Source of the DNA: CAZAGT01 sp964484515
GTDB lineage: Bacteria; Desulfobacterota; DSM-4660; Desulfatiglandales; HGW-15
Direction of reading: 5' to 3'
Assembly (NCBI GenBank): GCA_964484515.1
Contig: CAZAGT010000126.1
Location: forward strand, 1-12,993
Length of the DNA: 12,993 bases
Shown piece by piece: positions 1 through 7,284 of the stretch. The first letter of the stretch is position 1. Each line of letters begins with the position of its first letter. Both the position numbers and the translations under genes were made by a program. Below the pieces are notes generated by a model, which was not told the origin of the DNA, did no database searches, and saw only the letters and a list, made by a program, of their open reading frames with translations.

Positions 1-143
1 GTAGCGCCTTATGCTGAGACAACGCACTCAATTCCTCGTTTTTGAAAAGAGACCCTCATGGCCGGGCGTCAGACGACGAACAATCTCAAAATGTCGAATC
101 CGAATACCAACGAACTCTCCCGGTCGCTCAACCTGGACGCCCT
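1..143 (+). repeat. Left inverted-repeat copy flanking the cluster
   Basis: Bases 1-60 match the reverse complement of 12962-12903 at 56 of 60 positions. Weaker similarity continues inward, with 118-143 matching 12839-12814 at 24 of 26. The two copies face each other across the whole catabolic cluster. The copy starts at the first base of the window, so it may extend further left. An ATG at 58 opens a 38-codon frame ending in TAG at 172-174. That stop shares a CTAG with the stop of the convergent reductase gene. The reading frames of the two copies disagree in the middle, so I do not call this a gene. It could be the end of a mobile element, a dispersed repeat or a degenerate transposon remnant. 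Confidence 0.8.
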
Positions 144-170
144 GCGGCAAGCGGCGGCGCCGGCTGGAAA

Positions 171-1688
171 CTAGTCCAGGATCTTGGGTTCAAGGGCCTC
201 AAAAGGCATCATCGCTTGAAGGTGCCCGCCCATTTCTTCGTAGTCCTTCAAGGTCATCGTGTACTCGATCGGGCAGATAACGGCAGGCGTGGGGGTCCAA
301 CTGAAAAATCCGGTTTGGACCCTGCCGACATCGACCATGAAGTTGATGCCGCCTCCGGGAAGAACGAAGGTCGGAGCGCCGCCAATCGTCAAATGGACCT
401 TGGCCGCGTGGACGGCCTGAGTCAATTTCACCGGATAACGTGTAACGCCGGCGCGAGCACTGCCGCCCGCGCCCCCCATGAAGATCCCGGAGACGAGGGA
501 GGGTTCACAGCTGTCAGCGATAGCCGCCACGGCCTTTTGAGCTGATTTCGTAAGCGGGATCTCACGCAATTCCCCGTCCGCCTCCAGCTCGAATAGGGCC
601 GCCTTCCGACCCGTGGTCTCAGTCACCAGGATGCGCATCCCGGCGGAAGCCACATTTTCATCGACCCCCGCGATCACATCCCTTGGATCGAGGATTGTTG
701 TCCCGCCCCAGCCCGGGCCGTGATCCCCAAAATAGCGCCCCGGCGTGCTCTGCCTGAACCGGAGTCTGATACCTGAGGGGCTGACACCCTCAAAGACACC
801 GGCCGCGTGTTCACTCAACAGCCCCGTGATATGTGAATCGAGGACGATAACTTCATTCGCCGAGTCTTTAAGGAGGGGGGCGAAAAGGCCCAGGGTGGCG
901 CTACCGCACCCCACGCGCATCTTCTCAGGCTCTTGTCCATCGATAATCGGTCTTCTGCCCACCTGCACTTTCAGCGTGGCGCCGTCCTCGATCCTCAGGG
1001 TGACGGACTGTTTGTTCGCGAAATCGCTCATCGTCCGGGCAACCAGGAGCCCGTTGTTCCCCGTAAGCAGGTTGACACCCCCGATGGAAAGCATCTTGGA
1101 CCCGTACTGCTCCGTGGTAACCAGACCAACCTTCCGGTCTCCGACGACCACCGCCGCACCTTCAGCTCCGACCTGGACGTCGGTGTCGATCTTCATCATC
1201 ACGGAGCTGTAGCTCATAGGAGCCTCGGTCACAACGGTGACCACGTCGACGTCGTTGTGTTTGCCCGCGACGATAAAGGGCGCCGGTTTACAGTCCGGAT
1301 AGGTCGTACCGGCACCGATCCCCGTAATCAGAGGCCGGCGGAGGGCTTGTACCGGCTCCGGGCCGACGGTCGCTTCGACATCGCTGAAGGAATGCAGGGG
1401 AGTGACCCTGACGAGTGCGCCGTCCGCGTTCTTGTAGCGATGGCAGGCCCCTTGAAAACCCTCTCTAATACGGCATTTGATGGGGCAGGCGTCACATTGG
1501 GCGAGGCCTTCAAGCGTACTAGTTGAGTCTTGCTGGAGCGCCGCTTGCTCACACACCCGTATGCATGCTCCGCACTCCGTACAGGCCTCGGAGATAACGG
1601 CCTTCTTGCGAACGAGCCTGACAGCGCTGGTCGGGCAATCCCGCACGCAGTATCCGCAACCGATGCACCTCTCAAGATCAACCTGCAT
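171..1688 (-). CDS. hnr: 6-hydroxynicotinate reductase-like iron-sulfur protein
   Basis: This 505-residue protein probably reduces 6-hydroxynicotinate to 1,4,5,6-tetrahydro-6-oxonicotinate with reduced ferredoxin as donor, as the E. barkeri enzyme does. The N-terminus is a ferredoxin domain with two 4Fe-4S motifs: CIGCGYCVRDCP (Cys8, 11, 14, 18) and CTECGACIRVC (Cys36, 39, 42, 46). A further cysteine group (Cys65, 68, 72, 82) follows and could hold another cluster. The remaining roughly 420 residues form a large domain with glycine-rich stretches (TGIGAG near 122, GGAGG near 405). No signal peptide or membrane segment is visible, so it should be cytoplasmic. The start is ATG at 1688 with only a weak AAAGAG upstream. 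It is last in the cluster and separated from enamidase by a 431-bp repeat-bearing gap, so it may have its own promoter. The assignment rests on domain layout, length and the enamidase and hydroxylase neighbours. Ferredoxin as donor is taken from the family. Confidence 0.82.
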   Translation of the reverse strand: MQVDLERCIGCGYCVRDCPTSAVRLVRKKAVISEACTECGACIRVCEQAALQQDSTSTLEGLAQCDACPIKCRIREGFQGACHRYKNADGALVRVTPLHSFSDVEATVGPEPVQALRRPLITGIGAGTTYPDCKPAPFIVAGKHNDVDVVTVVTEAPMSYSSVMMKIDTDVQVGAEGAAVVVGDRKVGLVTTEQYGSKMLSIGGVNLLTGNNGLLVARTMSDFANKQSVTLRIEDGATLKVQVGRRPIIDGQEPEKMRVGCGSATLGLFAPLLKDSANEVIVLDSHITGLLSEHAAGVFEGVSPSGIRLRFRQSTPGRYFGDHGPGWGGTTILDPRDVIAGVDENVASAGMRILVTETTGRKAALFELEADGELREIPLTKSAQKAVAAIADSCEPSLVSGIFMGGAGGSARAGVTRYPVKLTQAVHAAKVHLTIGGAPTFVLPGGGINFMVDVGRVQTGFFSWTPTPAVICPIEYTMTLKDYEEMGGHLQAMMPFEALEPKILD

Positions 1689-1740
1689 ATCAGGCTCTTT
1701 CTAACGACCACATAGAGTAACCGACGCAAATCATTCTTAC

Positions 1741-1892
1741 GAGACTGTCGAAAAACCGGCTACAGAGAGGCTGATGGAAAATGCCCAGGTGCAAGGCTTC
1801 CGAAATCCCGAGGAATGAGGCTTACATAGGAGTACGCCGCAGTGACGAGGGATAAGGGTAACGCAGCAGATGGGCGTTTTCCGACAGCCTCT
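1741..1892. repeat. MITE-like element with imperfect terminal inverted repeats
   Basis: Arms 1766-1787 and 1871-1892 are inverted repeats matching at 19 of 22 positions, enclosing a core of about 83 bp with no plausible gene. A third, degenerate copy of the same end sequence (core GACTGTCGAAAAACC) lies at 1741-1757 in left-arm orientation, as if a second end were nested next to the first. Size, terminal repeats and lack of coding capacity fit a miniature transposable or REP-like dispersed repeat. Copy number elsewhere in the genome cannot be judged from this window. The element sits in the gap between enamidase and the reductase gene. Confidence 0.6.
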
Positions 1893-1921
1893 ACTGGATA
1901 GTCTATTCGCGTCGTTTCGGT

Positions 1922-2037
1922 AGTGACTAAAGTTAGAAGTGACCTAAAGTGCCTAAAGTTGAGGAAGCCCTATCGGGCTGTCATCTTGAGATAAGTCCTG
2001 TTTTTATTTTAGCTCGCTTTAGTTCACTTTAGTCACT
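1922..2037. repeat. Inverted repeat element with CTAAAGT motif arrays
   Basis: AGTGACTAAAGT at 1922-1933 is perfectly inverted at 2026-2037. The left side carries three CTAAAGT copies (1927, 1944, 1953) and the right side two inverted CTTTAG copies (2017 and 2027). Between the arms are a small hairpin, AGCCC/GGGCT at 1966-1979, and a T-rich stretch at 2000-2010. Together with the preceding element it fills most of the 431-bp gap 1689-2119. The rest of that gap holds only a short 11-bp direct repeat (TCAAAACCGTA at 2052 and 2066) and no gene. The function is unknown. A mobile-element remnant or protein-binding array are both possible, and the hairpin could be a weak terminator after enamidase. 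Confidence 0.5.
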
Positions 2038-2119
2038 TGGAACTTTGCAATTCAAAACCGTAAAATCAAAACCGTATCGTATAGGCGCAAAGGTAGCGTG
2101 GCATTCAGCGCGGCTACTG

Positions 2120-3310
2120 CTACTCTTCCTGGCCATCGCCGCGCCAGTTGCGTGCCACCAGCGGTTTACGCACCGGCGGCGGCGTGTTTCGGCTCTTTGA
2201 CACAACGATTTCACCATCCACGAGGACCATGGATACGGCCGGGACGTCCCCGGCCTCCATTGCGGACAGGGCGTCCGATCCGACCGACCCCATCGGCGCG
2301 TCCATGATCACCAGATCCGCTTCACGGCCGTCGGCGATCATACCGCACGGTAGCCTGTGAACTCGCGCACAATTCCCCGTGGCCATGCAAACCGCCTCTT
2401 CGGCCTTGATGGAGGTGAGACTGGCCAGGTGGACGATGACGCGCAAGATCCCCAAGGGGATGACCCCGGTCCCGGAGGGCGCGTCGTTTCCGATGATGAT
2501 CCGATCGAGGGCCTTGGCTTCAACACACAGATTCGCCGCCTCCACGGCTACCTTTGGGTTACCGCAGTGTACGATTTCGAGGGCCAGATTGGTGTCCTGA
2601 ACGAGCTTGCGGACCTCTTCCATGGAGACGGCCGTGGGACCGCCGTTGATGTGAGAGACAATATCAGGATCCGTCTCTATGACCATATCCGCCGTTACCG
2701 TGCTGCTCCCCGGGATGGAGGTCCCGCCCGTATGCATCATGACGACCATGCCGGCATCCCGGGCCCATTTAATCATCGGAGCCGCATCGACTGGATTCTT
2801 TACACTCCCCAAGCCCACTTCTCCCACTGTACGGACGCCTTCCGCGGCCATGTCTTCAAAGTCCTTTTGGGTGAGCCCTTTTTCCAAAATAACAGCGCCC
2901 CCGAGGACCTTTACACCTCCGGGGCGGAAATTAGCAAAAGATTTGGCGGCCAGGACGGCCAGGGCCTTGGTTCCGGCCGGGTCCTTGGGTCTCCCCGGCA
3001 GATGGACTTCACCGGCGGATATAATGGTCGTCACCCCGCCATGGAGTTCGCTGTCCAAGAAACCGAGTTGTTTCTGCCGCGGCGTAAAGTCTCCTAAGAC
3101 CGGGTGGCAGTGGGAGTCGATCAGGCCAGGCGTTACCGTTGTCCCTGCGCAATCGATGAGGGTGTCGTGACTCCCGGGCGTCAAGTCCTCAAAGTGTCCG
3201 ATGCCCGCCACCTTACCCTCTTCGATCAGGATCGCGTCTCCTTTTAGTAGCGGCCTCGTGATGTCGCCACTGATGATCGTTTTGATGTTCTTCAGGATCG
3301 TCCTAGACAT
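2120..3310 (-). CDS. ena: Enamidase (amidohydrolase superfamily)
   Basis: This 396-residue protein should hydrolyse the cyclic enamide 1,4,5,6-tetrahydro-6-oxonicotinate to 2-formylglutarate and ammonia. Its sequence lines up closely with what I recall of the E. barkeri enzyme, including GVTTxISAG, PGRPKD, GGAVILEKGL, HTGGTSIPGSSTVTAD, SHINGGPTA, GNDAPSGTG and the C-terminal SRNTPP tail. Binuclear-metal residues of the amidohydrolase fold are all present: His67 and His69 (HxH), Glu164, His193, His220 and Asp276. The start is ATG at 3310, preceded by GGGGG six bases upstream. A TTG two codons earlier is in frame, but the N-terminus at the ATG (MSRTILKNI) is the one that fits the family. The gene begins two bases after the stop of the Mo subunit gene, so the two are surely cotranscribed. 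It is cytoplasmic. Dihydroorotase and hydantoinase relatives are much less similar. Confidence 0.93.
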   Translation of the reverse strand: MSRTILKNIKTIISGDITRPLLKGDAILIEEGKVAGIGHFEDLTPGSHDTLIDCAGTTVTPGLIDSHCHPVLGDFTPRQKQLGFLDSELHGGVTTIISAGEVHLPGRPKDPAGTKALAVLAAKSFANFRPGGVKVLGGAVILEKGLTQKDFEDMAAEGVRTVGEVGLGSVKNPVDAAPMIKWARDAGMVVMMHTGGTSIPGSSTVTADMVIETDPDIVSHINGGPTAVSMEEVRKLVQDTNLALEIVHCGNPKVAVEAANLCVEAKALDRIIIGNDAPSGTGVIPLGILRVIVHLASLTSIKAEEAVCMATGNCARVHRLPCGMIADGREADLVIMDAPMGSVGSDALSAMEAGDVPAVSMVLVDGEIVVSKSRNTPPPVRKPLVARNWRGDGQEE

Positions 3311-3312
3311 CT

Positions 3313-5592
3313 TCAACCCCCGTTTGGTCCAAAATGGCCGGCTTTCACACTCGCCGCCAGGACACGTTCCAGGTTGGCAGGTAATTCGAAAATCCGCTCC
3401 CCAAGCGCATCGGCAACCGCGTTGAGGATGGCCGGTGCGGTGGGAATGAGTGCAGGCTCGCCGACGCCCTTTGCCCCGAACGGTCCGGATGGTTCCTCAG
3501 ATTCCACAATGATCGGAACAACCTCCGGCATGTCGCGGCAGGTGGGAATATGGTAATCTTTCATCGATATTGTTTGCTGTGGCACATACTCCTCCATTAA
3601 CGCAAACCCGATGCCCATGGCAACGCCCCCATAGATCTGTCCCCTTATCCCTTCCGGGTGAATCGCTTTGCCCACGTCGTGCGCCGCAACGATCTTTTCG
3701 ACGATCACCTCCCCGGTGAGGACGTCCACCGTGACCAACGCGACATGACAGGCAAACGCGTATGTGGCGTAGGGCACCCCCTGGCCTGTCTCCGGGTCCA
3801 AAGGAACCGTCTCCGGGTCAAAATAGCCCTGCCACGACAAGGGGAGGCCTTTGTTGCGGGCGCGAGCAGCGAGTTCGGCGAAGGGCACGCGCCGTTCCGG
3901 AATCTCCGCGTCGGCCACCGAACCGGATGTGAGCTTGAGCGATCTTTTTGGTACCTTGAGGACATCGACCGCCTCGGTCAGGAGCTCCTCTGCGAGTTTC
4001 TCGGCTGCGTCCTTGACCGCGTTTCCCGAAATGTAGGTTTGACGGCTTGCCGACGTGGCCCCCGCATTCGTGGTCATCTTCGTATCTCCCACGACAACGT
4101 TGATATCCTCCGGTGACAGCCCCAGGACTTCGGAGGCAATCTGGACGAGTACCGTCGTCGATCCCTGCCCAATGTCGGCACAACCCGTATACAGTGAGAC
4201 GGAGCCTTCCAGGCCAAGTTCGATGCGGGCTGTAGAGGGATTCTGGACCCCCGTATTTCCGATCCCGTAACACATGGCCCCTAGCCCCAGTCCGCTTCTC
4301 TTGTGGGGCGACGATGTCGCATGCCCCAACCTCGCACGCGCCTCTTCATAATAAGGCCGAATCTTGTCAAGGCAGTCGCCGATTCCAACGCTAGCCGTCA
4401 GGGTCTGTCCTGTCGCTGTCCTGGAGCCCGGTCTCAGTGCATTCACACGTCTGATATCGAGAGGATCCATTCCGAGTTTTTCGGCCAGAAGATCAAGTTG
4501 AGATTCATGGGCGAACGCCACCTGAGGAACCCCGAAGCCTCGCATGGCCCCGGAGACCGGATTGTTGGTATAGACGCAAAGCGATTCCACCGTTACGTTC
4601 TCGATCTCGTAAGGCCCGGTCGCATGGATCGCCGCCCGGGACGCAACCGCTACCCCGTAAGAGCTATAAGCCCCGGTATCGCAAAGGATGCGGGCCTCGA
4701 GGGCGCGCAGCTTACCCTTCTCGTCTGCCCCCGTCTTTATCGTCATGGTCAGCGGATGCCGTTTGGCGGAGGCCAAATAGGCCTCCTCCCGGGTGCAGAT
4801 GAACCGTACCGGTCGCCTCAAATGGTAGAGGGCAATCCCAATGAAACCCTGGACATTAAGATCGAGCTTGGATCCGAATCCTCCGCCCGTGGCGGCCTGG
4901 ATAATCCGGACCTCTTCATCCTCAACACCTAGGAGGGAGACCAGCTCAGCGTGATCGTAGTGGGGATTCTGGGTCGAGGCGTAAATAACAAAGCTCCCGT
5001 CGCCGTCTACACGACCGACGCCGGCGTCGGGTTCAAGGTAGGTATGCTCCAGACAGGATGTTCGGTAGGTCTTTTCGACGACCACCCGACACTCGGCAAA
5101 TCCCTTCTTAACATCACCCTTTCGGACTTTTCGGGTGAAGAGCAGGTTTCCTTTCCGATGGATCTTGGGTGCCTCATCCTTCAGGGCGGCTTCAGGGTCG
5201 GAAACGGTCGGAAGGTCTTCATAGGTTACGTCGATGGCGCGGAGGGCACTTTCAGCGGCCCCTTCGCTTCGGGCCGCCACCAGGGCGATGGCGTCACCGA
5301 TGAAGCGCACCTTATCGACCGCCAGGAGCGGGCGATCCTTATTGATGATGCCTGTCAGATTGCGGCCGGGCACGTCAGCAGCGGTAAAGACCCGCACCAC
5401 CCCGTTCATTCGGGAGGCCCTTTGCGTGTCGATGTTCACGATTCTGGCGTGGTTGCGGCTGCTGGGCAAGACTTTGAGGACAAGGGGGTCGTCGATCTTC
5501 AGATCGGCACTGAAGATGGGCTCCCCGGTCAACCGCTCAACCGCGCCGAGTCTCGGAATACTAGTCCCTACTGTGGTGTAATCGGTATTCAT
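3313..5592 (-). CDS. Nicotinate dehydrogenase-type Mo-binding subunit
   Basis: This is the 759-residue catalytic subunit of a xanthine dehydrogenase-family hydroxylase, predicted to hydroxylate nicotinate at C6 with water as oxygen source. Family landmarks are visible: STQNP with Gln208, TGGGFGSK near 235 (the molybdopterin loop), CTREE near 266-270, MRGFGVPQ with Arg351, GCADIGQG near 470-477, and GVGEPALIPTAPA with the catalytic Glu712. The N-terminal part resembles E. barkeri NdhL as I remember it (for example STQNPHYD and YTNNPxSGAxRGFGVPQ). Here the regions that are separate NdhL and NdhM chains in E. barkeri form one polypeptide, as in ordinary family members. No in-frame TGA (selenocysteine) is seen. 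In the E. barkeri enzyme selenium is a labile Mo ligand, which sequence cannot reveal. The start at ATG 5592 has a poor ribosome site and follows a 183-bp structured spacer. Substrate is inferred from the neighbouring enamidase, reductase and nicotinamidase. A purine or aromatic-aldehyde hydroxylase is the alternative. Confidence 0.9.
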   Translation of the reverse strand: MNTDYTTVGTSIPRLGAVERLTGEPIFSADLKIDDPLVLKVLPSSRNHARIVNIDTQRASRMNGVVRVFTAADVPGRNLTGIINKDRPLLAVDKVRFIGDAIALVAARSEGAAESALRAIDVTYEDLPTVSDPEAALKDEAPKIHRKGNLLFTRKVRKGDVKKGFAECRVVVEKTYRTSCLEHTYLEPDAGVGRVDGDGSFVIYASTQNPHYDHAELVSLLGVEDEEVRIIQAATGGGFGSKLDLNVQGFIGIALYHLRRPVRFICTREEAYLASAKRHPLTMTIKTGADEKGKLRALEARILCDTGAYSSYGVAVASRAAIHATGPYEIENVTVESLCVYTNNPVSGAMRGFGVPQVAFAHESQLDLLAEKLGMDPLDIRRVNALRPGSRTATGQTLTASVGIGDCLDKIRPYYEEARARLGHATSSPHKRSGLGLGAMCYGIGNTGVQNPSTARIELGLEGSVSLYTGCADIGQGSTTVLVQIASEVLGLSPEDINVVVGDTKMTTNAGATSASRQTYISGNAVKDAAEKLAEELLTEAVDVLKVPKRSLKLTSGSVADAEIPERRVPFAELAARARNKGLPLSWQGYFDPETVPLDPETGQGVPYATYAFACHVALVTVDVLTGEVIVEKIVAAHDVGKAIHPEGIRGQIYGGVAMGIGFALMEEYVPQQTISMKDYHIPTCRDMPEVVPIIVESEEPSGPFGAKGVGEPALIPTAPAILNAVADALGERIFELPANLERVLAASVKAGHFGPNGG

Positions 5593-5775
5593 CCGTAATT
5601 GCTCAGGGATTTAGGTAGAGGGTCGAAGCCCCTCGGCCGTGAGCCTTTCGGCCACGAGCTCAAGGCCGAGTGGCTCGGGGCCGAAAGGGCTGAAGGATCA
5701 GATACGTTCAGCTTCGAGCACGAAGTCTTTTCCTCGTTCCTCCTTTCGTCCACCTTCATCCTATTCCATTCGGGT
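5593..5775 (-). promoter_or_regulatory. Structured intergenic spacer in the hydroxylase operon
   Basis: The 183-bp gap between the FAD and Mo subunit genes can form a strong stem in the transcript. Bases 5679-5691 pair with 5642-5653 (AGCCTTTCGGCC with one bulge), extended by 5673-5677 with 5655-5659. A competing 7-bp helix, CTCGGCC (5632-5638) with GGCCGAG (5664-5670), cannot form simply alongside the first because the arms interleave. This could act in attenuation, processing or protection of the message and so set subunit ratios. No T-run typical of a terminator follows the stem, and no gene fits here. The regulatory role is inference. Confidence 0.4.
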
Positions 5776-6660
5776 TCACTCTATCCGCTTGATTGAGGTA
5801 CCTTTATCTCGAAGCAAAGGTCGCAGCATCCTGAACAGGAGCCCTTGAACCGCCTTTTCCTTATATGGCGTGGACGTCCTCCGACCCGTCGTCGCGACCA
5901 TGGCCGCCGCCAGAGAGCGGCCCGCCTCCCAAAAGCGTGTCTCGTCCGGGTGTTTTCCTGTGAGGAGATCCTCTACGTCCGCCATCCTTAGGGGCCAAGG
6001 GGTACAAGCCCCCAAGGCCAGGCGAAAGGTGGAGATCCTTCCCTGCTCGTCCTTGGCGGCCATGAACGCCATGCTGATTCGGGCTATAGCGTGGGCCTGC
6101 CGTCTCGCAATCTTCTGGAAGTCCGCCGGGGTGCCTTCGGCCGGGTCGAGAACGAAACGGGCGATCATCTCATCCCGCCGCAAGACGTTCCTGTAGGGTC
6201 CCGAGAACAGATGAGCGACCGGAATTGACCGTTCCCCGTTGATACTTGCAAGCACGGCCCTGGCGTTATGGATGAGAAGAGGCGGCACCGTATCGGCGGA
6301 AGGCGACGCATTGGCCACATTTCCACCAATCGTAGCCGCGTTTCTAATCTGAACACTTCCAAAGGTGATGGCCGCTTTCTGGAGGGCGGGCGCACACCTG
6401 GCGAGGACCTCGGAAGAGACTATGTCAGACAACGTGACCCCGGCCCCTATCGCCAGTCCCTCGCCGTGCAGGTCAATCCGCTTCAACTCGGCCAGGCGGC
6501 TGATATCCAAAAGGCGACTCGAGCGTAAACTCCCAGCGCGCAGACCGATCAGGACATCGGTTCCGCCGGCCACCATCGTGGTCTCGTGACCGTGTTCCCA
6601 GAGGAATTGAAGCGCCTCTTCCAGATCGTCGGCGCGTGTGTATGAGACATCGCCGCTCAT
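5776..6660 (-). CDS. ndhF: Molybdenum hydroxylase FAD-binding subunit
   Basis: This 294-residue medium subunit of the xanthine dehydrogenase family binds FAD and passes electrons from the iron-sulfur subunit to an acceptor. The first FAD loop is MVAGGTDVLIGLRAG (29-43) and the second is QIRNAATIGGNVANASPSAD (104-123). The C-terminal part carries the usual small domain, with RLALGACTPWPLR near 213-225 and TPYKEKAVQGLL near 264. Length is normal for the family. I chose the ATG at 6660, which overlaps the stop of the iron-sulfur gene as ATGA and matches the family N-terminus. The longer frame from 6738 would add 26 basic residues lying over the upstream gene. Overlap implies translational coupling. 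Whether the physiological acceptor is NAD(P) or another carrier cannot be read from the sequence. E. barkeri nicotinate dehydrogenase uses NADP. Confidence 0.9.
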   Translation of the reverse strand: MSGDVSYTRADDLEEALQFLWEHGHETTMVAGGTDVLIGLRAGSLRSSRLLDISRLAELKRIDLHGEGLAIGAGVTLSDIVSSEVLARCAPALQKAAITFGSVQIRNAATIGGNVANASPSADTVPPLLIHNARAVLASINGERSIPVAHLFSGPYRNVLRRDEMIARFVLDPAEGTPADFQKIARRQAHAIARISMAFMAAKDEQGRISTFRLALGACTPWPLRMADVEDLLTGKHPDETRFWEAGRSLAAAMVATTGRRTSTPYKEKAVQGLLFRMLRPLLRDKGTSIKRIE

Positions 6661-7154
6661 TCCTTTCGCCCCTGAGAGAGGCGTTCGGCGGCATCCGTTA
6701 TTGCGGAGACGATTTGCTCGTACCCGGTGCAGCGGCACAGATTTCCGGCGATCCCTTCGAGGATCTCTGCGCGCAATGGTCTAGGATTCTTTTCCAAAAG
6801 GGCCAGGGCGGACATCAGGAGCCCGGGCGTGCAGAACCCGCACTGGACCGCATGATGCTCCAGAAAGGCTTGCTGGATCGGGTGAAGCCCATGAAAGGCC
6901 TCCAGGCCCTCCACGGTCATGATCTCCCGATCGTGAAGCTGAGCGGCCAACATCAGGCAACTGTTCACGGCCTTGCCGTCCACCATGATCGTGCAGGCCC
7001 CGCATTCGCCGATGCCGCAGCCTTCCTTGGCTCCCTTAAGACCCAGCCGCTCCCGGATGGCAAAGAGGGCTGTCTCGTCGGGCTCCACATCCAACTCGAC
7101 ATCCCTCTTATTCACCCTGAAACGGATCCTGGTCTTTTCCTGTTTAACCTTCAT
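6657..7154 (-). CDS. ndhS: Molybdenum hydroxylase 2Fe-2S subunit
   Basis: This 165-residue small subunit carries two 2Fe-2S clusters that link the Mo centre to FAD. The plant-ferredoxin-type cluster is held by Cys46, Cys51 and Cys54 (GCGIGECGAC) plus Cys66. The second, all-helical domain has Cys105 and Cys108 (QCGFCTPG) and Cys140 and Cys142 (NLCRCTGY). All eight ligands are present and length is normal. The chosen start is ATG at 7154, with GGAGG only three bases upstream, which is a tight spacing. An upstream TTG at 7208 would add 18 basic residues without family support. The gene ends in an ATGA overlap with the FAD subunit. The 130 bp separating it from the nicotinamidase gene show no gene or clear terminator. 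Confidence 0.92.
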   Translation of the reverse strand: MKVKQEKTRIRFRVNKRDVELDVEPDETALFAIRERLGLKGAKEGCGIGECGACTIMVDGKAVNSCLMLAAQLHDREIMTVEGLEAFHGLHPIQQAFLEHHAVQCGFCTPGLLMSALALLEKNPRPLRAEILEGIAGNLCRCTGYEQIVSAITDAAERLSQGRKE

Positions 7155-7284
7155 GACCCTCCGACGGCTGCTTCTGTACGTAGACCTCTCATCGGGGACC
7201 CTACCCAAGACACGGGAGCTTAAAACCGTACAGGGAGATCAACGAGCGAAAGTCAGCCCTGGCTATCGATAGGTTCGACTGGGA

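Noticed and set aside
58..174. Short plus-strand frame (38 codons) in the left repeat, with a counterpart of 43 codons at 12905-12774
   Set aside because: Both end in similar SRSxNLxAL segments, but the frames of the two copies disagree in the middle of the alignment, neither has a good ribosome site, and the nucleotide match is best upstream of the ATG. A repeat explains this better than a gene.
933..1526. Long plus-strand open frames opposite the reductase, Mo subunit and dehydrogenase genes
   Set aside because: They lie antisense to genes with clear family motifs, have no recognisable domains, and are expected in GC-rich coding DNA.
1966..1979. AGCCC/GGGCT hairpin as rho-independent terminator after enamidase
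   Set aside because: The stem is only five base pairs and no T-run follows directly on the minus strand, so a terminator call is not justified.
5599..5848. Plus-strand frames over the spacer between the FAD and Mo subunit genes
   Set aside because: They run through the hairpin sequences and into the FAD gene antisense, with low-complexity composition and no family resemblance.
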